Source: JALZHR01 sp036388635
Lineage (GTDB): Bacteria > Acidobacteriota > Blastocatellia > Pyrinomonadales > Pyrinomonadaceae
DNA length: 21,579 bases
Reading direction: 5' to 3'
Assembly (NCBI GenBank): GCA_036388635.1
Contig: DASVRL010000418.1
Location: forward strand, 1-21,579
Made by a program: the position numbers and the translations under genes. Below are positions 16,506 to 21,579 of the stretch, in pieces (positions within the stretch are counted from its first letter, which is position 1; each line of letters starts with the position of its first letter). The notes under the pieces are model-generated. The model was not told where the DNA came from and ran no database searches. It saw only the letters and a list, made by a program, of their open reading frames with translations.

Positions 16506-17165
16506 TTATCTCTCCGTGGACGGCGGAATGATATTTTTCAGCCGCATATAGGTAATGAGATTGCCGTAATGCAGAGAGGCGTGCGTGATGTTCATATTCA
16601 GCAGAAAAAGTTTCGGCAGCTCGGCTTTGTTGTGCTTCACCAATTGGGCGGCGGTCGCGTCAGTCAAATCGTTATAAGCCTTATCGCAATACGCGTAAGA
16701 CTCTTTGAGCGCGGCAATCAATTCGAGCTTGGTAGTTTTGGTCTTCTCGATTTTCAAACCGGGATTTTTCTCGCCGAGAACGGCGGAACAAAAGATGTAT
16801 TGCCCGTCGGCGATGTGTCCGATGATCTGCCCGTAACTGCGAACCGCTTCGGTGGGTTTAAAGTTGTAATTCTCTTCGGACATTTTTTCGGCTGAACCGA
16901 GCAGCCAAGCCTTCATCTGACTTTGCGCGCGCCTGTTCCAGTCGCTGAGCGGATTAGCGGGCGGCGTTGCGACAGCGGCGGGCTTATTCTGAGCCGAAAC
17001 GATGGCGGCTGACGCAAACAGACTTAACAGCAGCAGCAGCATCGGCAGAATCGTTTCTGCTGCTTTGGCTAAACGTCTGAACGACGACTCGATTTTACTT
17101 TGACGAATATCGGCGGCTTTCTCGCGACCGACATTTTTCTTGATTATGTTTACGATAAATTGCAT
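16506..17165 (-). CDS. DinB-family protein with an N-terminal export signal
   Basis: 219 residues. A hydrophobic core (ILPMLLLLLSLFASAAIVSAQ, about 39-59) ends in a signal-peptidase-like SAQ, preceded by an unusually long basic N-region. The mature part is a DinB/YfiT-like four-helix bundle. The metal-binding His triad is visible as H117 (QIIGHIADGQ), H195 and H199 (NITHASLHYGNLITYMR). Family members are metal-binding and often thiol-transferase-related; the reaction here is unknown, and the export signal would place it outside the cytoplasm. ATG at 17165 is supported by AAGGAGA seven bases upstream. First gene of a minus-strand pair and divergent from the sensor kinase across a 208-base region. 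Confidence 0.8.
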   Translation of the reverse strand: MQFIVNIIKKNVGREKAADIRQSKIESSFRRLAKAAETILPMLLLLLSLFASAAIVSAQNKPAAVATPPANPLSDWNRRAQSQMKAWLLGSAEKMSEENYNFKPTEAVRSYGQIIGHIADGQYIFCSAVLGEKNPGLKIEKTKTTKLELIAALKESYAYCDKAYNDLTDATAAQLVKHNKAELPKLFLLNMNITHASLHYGNLITYMRLKNIIPPSTER

Positions 17166-17356
17166 TTTATTTCTCCTTAAATTCTAAAAATCTCGATGAT
17201 TTGCATCACCACTTTCAAGGCTACAGCGCGGCTTTATGAAAAGTCCTCACGGTTTTGCCAAAGATTTGTAAAAAGTTGTCATAGAAACTTTCGCATTGAT
17301 GACGACGTTTTACATTTCAGATACATTTTCGTGACAACTCCGAAGATAATCGGACG

Positions 17357-17362
17357 TATAAT
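17357..17362 (+). promoter_or_regulatory. -10 element (TATAAT) just before the sensor kinase gene
   Basis: A perfect TATAAT lies 11 bases before the ATG at 17374. The -35 region is poor (GTGACA at 17331-17336 would need a 20-base spacer). If used, transcription would start only about 4-5 bases before the ATG, giving a nearly leaderless mRNA. This is consistent with the absence of a ribosome-binding site there. Confidence 0.45.
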
Positions 17363-17373
17363 AAGCCGGTGTT

Positions 17374-19119
17374 ATGTTAAGAGGTTCGCCGTTCAAAATT
17401 TCTTCGCGGAAAAAGCTGATAGTTCTCGCGGCAGTTGCGGTTTTGCTGCCGATCTGGCTGTTGACTTACACGCAGTATCGTTCGCTGCTCGAGCTGGAGA
17501 AAAAAACGAAAGGCGCTTATAAGGAAAATCTTCGTCAAAACTTACTCGATGTCGAGCGAAAGATGGAGGAAAAAGTTGAGGACATCGCCCATCGTGCCTT
17601 GCTTCCGGCGGCGGAGAATATTAGGCTCTCAAAAAAAGAAACCGCCGCGCAGTTTGAAAAATATTTCTCCGCCGTCAGGCAAACGCAGCCGGAAGTTGAA
17701 CAAATTTTTGTGATTTCCAATCCGGGCGTTGAGAATGAAAAAGATGCTTACGGCTACGTTTATTCGAATATTCTTTTTGAATATAAAAACTCGGATTTTA
17801 AGAAAAACGCAGACGTTCGCGAAATCCTTAGCGCTTTTGATGAAGCGTCAAAGATGCGAAACTTTCTCGGCGCGAGCCGCCGTTTTCTTTTCCGGCAATC
17901 CGGTTGCTCGGAATGTTCGACTGATGAAAAACCCGGTCGGGAAACATATCTTTTTTATCCGCTTTTAAATTTCGAAACTCAGAAGCCGATCGGCTTTGCC
18001 GGTTTAATCGTTAGTGAAAATTACGTTCGGGACGAAATGCTTTCTCCCATCGTCGCCGAAGTCTTGAACAGCCGGGATAGAATTATTCCGAAACACGTCA
18101 AAATTGCGGTCAGTGTCGGCGACGGAAACGGGCGCGAGATTTTTACGAATCTGCCCGGTCAACACCAATATATTATCGAATCCGATTTCAATCGCCCCTT
18201 TACCGATTGGAAAGCGAAAATCGGCTTTAAAAACTTCGGTCTCGATTCGCTGGCGCGGGACGGCTTTTTGCAAAGCTCAGCCGCGTCGGTGCTGGTTCTG
18301 CTGTTTCTCATCGCGGGAATCTTTCTGACGTTTCGGGCAATCTCGCGCGAAATGCGCCTCGCGCAGATGAAGTCGGCGTTTGTCTCGAACGTCTCGCACG
18401 AATTGAAAACGCCGCTTTCCCTGATCAGTCTCTTCGCGGAAATTCTCGAACTCGGGCGCGTCAAAGACGAAGAAAAAAAGCGCGAATACTATCGAATTAT
18501 CGGCGAAGAAATCCGCCGCCTGAATAAATTGATCGATAACATTCTGGACTTTTCCAAAATCGAAGCCGGACGCAAAGCGTATAAATTTGCCGAGGCGGAC
18601 ATCGGCGAAGTGGTCGAAAATGTGATTTCCGTCTACCAGCATCAAATCATAAATTCCGGTTTCCAACTTAAAACAAATATCCCTGAAAATCTTCCGACAA
18701 TTTCGATTGACCGCGACGCTATCTCTCAGGCGATTCTCAATCTGCTCGACAACGCCGTTAAATATTCAGCCGAAACAAAAGAAATTTCGGTCGACGTCAA
18801 AACGCAGGACTCTTTTTTGAGGATTGAAATCACAGACCGCGGAACGGGAATTCCGCGCGCCGAACAGAAAAAGATTTTCGAGAAATTTTACCGCGCCGGA
18901 AATGGATTGATTCACGATGTAAAGGGCAGCGGGCTGGGCTTGTCTTTAGTCAAACACATCATCGACGCGCATCGAGGCAAAATTTCCGTCGAAAGCGAAG
19001 CGGGCAAAGGCAGCCGTTTTATCATCCGCCTTCCGCTTGCGCCGACGGCGGCTAATCGGAAAAGCTCAAACTCGACGGCAGGAGAAATTTATAAAGTTGC
19101 AGAAAATTCTAATCATTGA
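17374..19119 (+). CDS. Membrane sensor histidine kinase
   Basis: 581 residues. Helix 1 lies at about 13-31 and helix 2 at about 303-322; a ~270-residue extracytoplasmic sensor domain between them starts with a charged, likely coiled segment and contains CSEC (C178, C181). Helix 2 leads straight into the HisKA domain without a recognisable HAMP. The H-box is SHELKTPL with phosphoacceptor H342, the N-box LLDNAVKYS (N460), the G1 box DRGTGIP (D488), the F-box FEKFYRAGN and the G2 box GSGLGLSLVK, so the kinase looks complete. It should autophosphorylate and pass phosphate to the regulator encoded next, whose start overlaps its end by 23 bases. ATG at 17374 lacks a ribosome-binding site but follows a TATAAT closely. 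The signal sensed is unknown. Confidence 0.93.
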   Translation: MLRGSPFKISSRKKLIVLAAVAVLLPIWLLTYTQYRSLLELEKKTKGAYKENLRQNLLDVERKMEEKVEDIAHRALLPAAENIRLSKKETAAQFEKYFSAVRQTQPEVEQIFVISNPGVENEKDAYGYVYSNILFEYKNSDFKKNADVREILSAFDEASKMRNFLGASRRFLFRQSGCSECSTDEKPGRETYLFYPLLNFETQKPIGFAGLIVSENYVRDEMLSPIVAEVLNSRDRIIPKHVKIAVSVGDGNGREIFTNLPGQHQYIIESDFNRPFTDWKAKIGFKNFGLDSLARDGFLQSSAASVLVLLFLIAGIFLTFRAISREMRLAQMKSAFVSNVSHELKTPLSLISLFAEILELGRVKDEEKKREYYRIIGEEIRRLNKLIDNILDFSKIEAGRKAYKFAEADIGEVVENVISVYQHQIINSGFQLKTNIPENLPTISIDRDAISQAILNLLDNAVKYSAETKEISVDVKTQDSFLRIEITDRGTGIPRAEQKKIFEKFYRAGNGLIHDVKGSGLGLSLVKHIIDAHRGKISVESEAGKGSRFIIRLPLAPTAANRKSSNSTAGEIYKVAENSNH

Positions 19120-19777
19120 AGACGAGCCGAGTATGGTTTTGGGTCTCCGCGACAGTCTCGAATATGAAGGCTACGAAGTTTCAGCGGCGAGCGACGGCAA
19201 GGAAGGGCTGGAAAAAGCCGCGCGCGAAAAACCCGATCTTATCCTGCTCGACGTGATGCTGCCCGTGATGAGCGGAATAGACGTTTGCCGCGCTTTAAGA
19301 AATATCGGAGTCGAAATTCCGATTATAATGCTGACCGCCCGCAGCCAGGAGATTGATAAAGTCGTCGGTCTGGAAATCGGCGCCGACGATTACGTCACCA
19401 AGCCTTTCAGCATCAAGGAGCTGCTCGCACGCGTCCGGGCGCATTTGCGGCGGGCGGCAAAACAAATCGCTGAAATCGAAACCTTTACTTTCGGCGACGT
19501 GAAATTGGATTTCAAAAAATATCGCGCCGCCAAACTCGGCAAAGAATTGGAGCTTTCCGCCCGCGAATTCGAAATTCTGAAATATCTGATCCGGCGGCAG
19601 GGCGAAATCGTCACGCGCGATCAATTGCTTGATGAGGTTTGGGGCTACGACAGCAATCCGATTACGCGGACTGTTGATAATCACATCGTAAAACTGCGCC
19701 AGAAAATCGAAGCCGATCCGTCAAACCCGCAGCATATCGTCACGGTTCACCGGGTCGGCTATCGCTTTGTCGCTTAA
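19097..19777 (+). CDS. OmpR/PhoB-type DNA-binding response regulator
   Basis: 226 residues from TTG at 19097, chosen because LQKILIIEDEP is the standard start of the receiver and AGGAG lies 12 bases upstream; a longer frame from 19037 would add an odd Arg-rich extension. The receiver shows the acidic pair (E8, D9), phosphoacceptor D52 in LLDVMLP, T80 and K102 (VTKPF). The winged-helix DNA-binding domain follows (SAREFEILKYLIRRQGEIVT, VDNHIVKLRQKIE, VHRVGYRFVA). Translationally coupled to the kinase. Its target genes are unknown; the divergent DinB/DUF2306 pair is a candidate only by proximity. Confidence 0.94.
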   Translation: MQKILIIEDEPSMVLGLRDSLEYEGYEVSAASDGKEGLEKAAREKPDLILLDVMLPVMSGIDVCRALRNIGVEIPIIMLTARSQEIDKVVGLEIGADDYVTKPFSIKELLARVRAHLRRAAKQIAEIETFTFGDVKLDFKKYRAAKLGKELELSAREFEILKYLIRRQGEIVTRDQLLDEVWGYDSNPITRTVDNHIVKLRQKIEADPSNPQHIVTVHRVGYRFVA

Positions 19778-19969
19778 AAAATATTGAAATAATTTGGTAA
19801 GAAAGGTTGAAAAATCGAATTAACGAATATATTTTATGAACGTTGCCTGATTTGAGCGTTCTGACGGCATCGCGGACGCGCCGGCACTCGGGCAAATGAG
19901 AATCAGCGCACCAATCAATGCGTCTCTCGCGTTGCAATAAAGAAGCCCTCAGATAATGATTTTTAATTT

Positions 19970-20422
19970 ATGACACGAACCGAACATTGGGAACAATTAA
20001 GTGAGCACGGGTGGAAACGAATGGCTGAAGATTGGCTCTCGGCTAATAAATTAGAGCCTCCGGATGATGACGAAAGGCAAGAGATTTCAGAAGTTAATCT
20101 CGTCGTTACCGAAATGCGTTTTGATGCTTCGTTTAGAAAACTTTGGAGTTTCATACTCTTGACGCTATCGCTGGCGGAAACCGAATGGCAATTCGGACAA
20201 ATCGGTGCCGGACCGCTCGAACACATTTTAGGATGGCAACAAAAATGGGACGAGGCAAACTACATCCAACTGATTGAACAGGAAGCCAAAACTAACGGGA
20301 GGCTAAATCGTGCTTTATTAATTGTTCAAAAGTATATGATGTCAGACCAGGTCTGGATGCGCGTTCAAAGTCTCCAGGAGCAAATCAAATCCGGACAATT
20401 GCCGCTACACGAAATTAGGTAA
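19970..20422 (+). CDS. DUF6869-like small cytoplasmic protein
   Basis: 150 residues, acidic, no signal or membrane segment. The pattern is MAEDWLSANK at the N-terminus, LWSFILLTLSLAE in the middle, then GAGPLEHILGW, YIQLIEQEAKTNGRLNRALL and DQVWMRVQSL. This succession resembles the DUF6869 family, whose members are small, of unknown function and often scattered among accessory genes. ATG at 19970 has no ribosome-binding site; ATG at 20021 is an alternative that still keeps the domain. It is transcribed as a single gene 192 bases after the response regulator and is followed immediately by a hairpin cluster with a terminator. An immunity-type role is a guess. Confidence 0.6.
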   Translation: MTRTEHWEQLSEHGWKRMAEDWLSANKLEPPDDDERQEISEVNLVVTEMRFDASFRKLWSFILLTLSLAETEWQFGQIGAGPLEHILGWQQKWDEANYIQLIEQEAKTNGRLNRALLIVQKYMMSDQVWMRVQSLQEQIKSGQLPLHEIR

Positions 20423-20424
20423 AA

Positions 20425-20476
20425 CGTGTCTCAATAACGACCCTTTTTCGTGACACGATGAAAACACGAAAAAGGG
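20425..20476. repeat. Composite hairpin, variant of the GTCTC repeat
   Basis: CGTGTC (20425-20430) pairs with GACACG (20452-20457) around a segment TCAATAACGACCC that matches the loop and arm of the 15726 copy. In a competing fold CCCTTTTTCGTG (20441-20452) pairs perfectly with CACGAAAAAGGG (20465-20476). The two folds are mutually exclusive. The element begins right after the stop of the DUF6869-like gene. Confidence 0.6.
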
Positions 20477-20514
20477 TCTCAAAAAAGTACGGCTTTTGAG
20501 ACCCTTTTCTTTTT
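20470..20514 (+). terminator. Strong terminator built from the GTCTC hairpin
   Basis: AAAAGGGTCTCAAAA (20470-20484) pairs perfectly over 15 bases with TTTTGAGACCCTTTT (20494-20508) around a nine-base loop. It is followed by CTTTTT (to 20514). It is well placed to end transcription of the DUF6869-like gene and would also work in the opposite direction because of the flanking A-run. Confidence 0.7.
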
Positions 20515-20607
20515 ACTGGAAAGATTTCAAAAGATTAAAAAAACTCTCCTAAAAATAATCTCCCCTAAAAAAATAAATAATGTTAGACTTGGCGCACCTT
20601 CCAGATG

Positions 20608-20805
20608 CTGCACAACGGACAACGGGCGAATCATTACTAGATTCTTTCTGCTATCGGGGCAGACGAAATGGGCAAGGTTTATTTTACAAAAGATACAAAA
20701 CTCGACAGCCAGGGTGGCGCTCAAAATTCTGCCGCCGGAGTTTGTCGAAGACAAAGGTTGGCTGTGCCGCTTTGTCCGCGAAGCTAAGTCCGCCTCCTTG
20801 CCGCT
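20608..20805 (+). pseudogene. Frameshifted remnant of a Ser/Thr protein kinase N-lobe
   Basis: In one frame from 20608: LHNGQRANHY, a TAG at 20638-20640, then ILSAIGADEMGKVYF and KDTKLDSQ. After a +1 shift near 20713, VALKILPPEFVEDKG, RFVREAKSAS continue to about 20800. This is the order of a Hanks-type kinase N-lobe: Tyr-x-Ile, the Gly-rich P-loop (normally GAGGMGEVY, here GADEMGKVY), beta-3 VALK with the ATP-binding Lys, and the alpha-C REAK Glu. The stop, frameshift, altered P-loop and missing C-lobe show that it is dead. Acidobacteria carry many such kinases. It ends about 65 bases before the amidohydrolase gene. Confidence 0.8.
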
Positions 20806-20868
20806 TTTAATTATGCGCTCGCTTATATGCAGTAAGCTGACCGTTATTTCTATTTGCCAGGAGAAAAA

Positions 20869-21579
20869 ATGAGCAGAAATAAAACGATAAATGGTTATAA
20901 AAACCGCTACGTCTCGGAAATCTTAAAAATTGCGCTAACGCTTCTTTTTCTAGCGTTAGCGACAAACGCCCAAAATACCGTCATCAAGGCGGGACACATG
21001 TTCGATGCCCGCAGCGGCAGAATGCTGGACAACCAAATCATCGTTATTCAAAACGGCAAAATAAAAGAAGTCGGCGCAAACGCGAAGTTCAGCAAGACGG
21101 ACAAAATAATCGACCTTTCCGATTCGTGGGTCTTGCCCGGATTGATGGATTGCCACGTCCACATCACGTCGAATTACCCGCATCGAAAGTATGCCGGGCT
21201 CGAAAGCATTTATTCGACGGAAAGCACCAGCCTCAGGGCGCTGCGCGGTTCGGCGGTCGCCAAGCAATTTTTAGAAAACGGTTTTACGACCATTAAGGAA
21301 ATCGGCAACGATGCCAACTACGCGACAGCCGACGTAATTAAAGCCATCAGACAAGGCTGGATACAAGGTCCGACCATTATCTATGCGGGAAAAATCATCG
21401 CCCCGTACGGCGGGCAGTCAAACGGCGTGAATCCGGAGCACGAAGGCGCGTGGAAATTCGAATATATCGACGCGGATAACCCCGACGAAATAAAAAAGGC
21501 GGTCAGACAAAACATCTATCACGGCGCGACGACAATCAAAATGGTGACGGGCGACAACGGCATCTACGATGTCGAAGAT
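20869..21579 (+). CDS. Exported metal-dependent amidohydrolase (N-terminal 237 residues; cut by window edge)
   Basis: ATG at 20869 with AGGAG five to six bases upstream; the frame is open to the last base, so the C-terminal half is missing. A signal peptide is visible (ILKIALTLLFLALATNAQ, cleavage near residue 35). The mature part shows the beta-strand start of the family (IKAGHMFDARSG, IIVIQNGKIKEVG), then VLPGLMDCHVHIT with metal ligands H96 and H98. IKMVTG offers K224 as the candidate carboxylated lysine bridging two metals. GFTTIKEIGN and AGKIIAPYGGQSNG are typical of imidazolonepropionase- or prolidase-like amidohydrolases, which cleave cyclic amides or dipeptides. The substrate is unknown. 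A 9-base perfect inverted repeat (CGCTAACGC at 20933-20941, GCGTTAGCG at 20953-20961) lies in the signal-peptide coding part. Confidence 0.88.
   Translation, partial: MSRNKTINGYKNRYVSEILKIALTLLFLALATNAQNTVIKAGHMFDARSGRMLDNQIIVIQNGKIKEVGANAKFSKTDKIIDLSDSWVLPGLMDCHVHITSNYPHRKYAGLESIYSTESTSLRALRGSAVAKQFLENGFTTIKEIGNDANYATADVIKAIRQGWIQGPTIIYAGKIIAPYGGQSNGVNPEHEGAWKFEYIDADNPDEIKKAVRQNIYHGATTIKMVTGDNGIYDVED

Noticed and set aside
19740..19937. 65-codon minus-strand frame after the response regulator
   Set aside because: Arg/Cys-rich, overlaps the regulator's 3' end and shows no family likeness or start signal.
20580..20810. 76-codon plus-strand frame and the 75-codon minus-strand frame over the same bases
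   Set aside because: Both are shadows; the kinase relic is read in the other two plus-strand frames joined by a frameshift.
20933..20961. 9-base perfect inverted repeat in the amidohydrolase signal-peptide region as a regulatory site
   Set aside because: It can be explained by repeated Ala/Leu codons (GCG CTA, GCG TTA) in the hydrophobic core; no independent sign of function.

Overview
The window looks like a chromosomal accessory region of a free-living Gram-negative-like bacterium. The most likely source is an acidobacterium of the Blastocatellia/Pyrinomonadaceae type. This is inferred from a giant exported FG-GAP plus RHS/YD-repeat protein with a GCGCAGGEVVT motif, a DinB-like protein with a signal peptide, a remnant of a 'GMGEVYLA'-type Ser/Thr kinase, an exported amidohydrolase and moderate GC content. 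No rRNA or tRNA is visible and the lineage call is not proven.

Left part (1-12070). After the tail of an unknown plus-strand gene (1-216), four minus-strand genes run leftward from 12070: a 2256-residue secreted RHS protein, a 140-residue acidic protein, an 896-residue multi-spanning membrane protein of the GT-C / '6-pyruvoyl-tetrahydropterin synthase-related' kind, and a UDP-galactopyranose-mutase-like FAD oxidoreductase whose start overlaps the membrane gene by 8 bases. The RHS protein reads as a polymorphic toxin: signal peptide, six FG-GAP repeats, YD-repeat shell, low-complexity Tyr/Asn/Ser linker, then a unique His-rich C-terminal module. The small acidic gene directly downstream is in the position expected of an immunity gene.

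Middle (12071-15230). This is a gene-poor, decayed stretch. It holds a possible small RNA with a rho-independent terminator facing a second terminator on the other strand, a broken minus-strand gene that still ends in that second terminator, a fragment of a tyrosine recombinase, and an intact minus-strand VWD-domain membrane-anchored protein abutting the recombinase fragment.

Right part (15230-21579). A small membrane protein gene is flanked on both sides by a near-identical hairpin repeat. A minus-strand pair follows (DinB-like, then DUF2306-like). Divergent from it is a two-component system: a sensor kinase with a large extracytoplasmic domain and no obvious HAMP, and an OmpR-type regulator overlapping it by 23 bases. 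Next come a DUF6869-like protein, a cluster of hairpins related to those at 15.2 and 15.7 kb, a frameshifted Ser/Thr kinase remnant, and the first 237 codons of an exported metal-dependent amidohydrolase that runs off the edge.

Overall the window mixes ordinary metabolic and signalling genes with a toxin/immunity-like locus and marks of repeated insertion and decay: a recombinase fragment, two other broken genes and a dispersed hairpin family.
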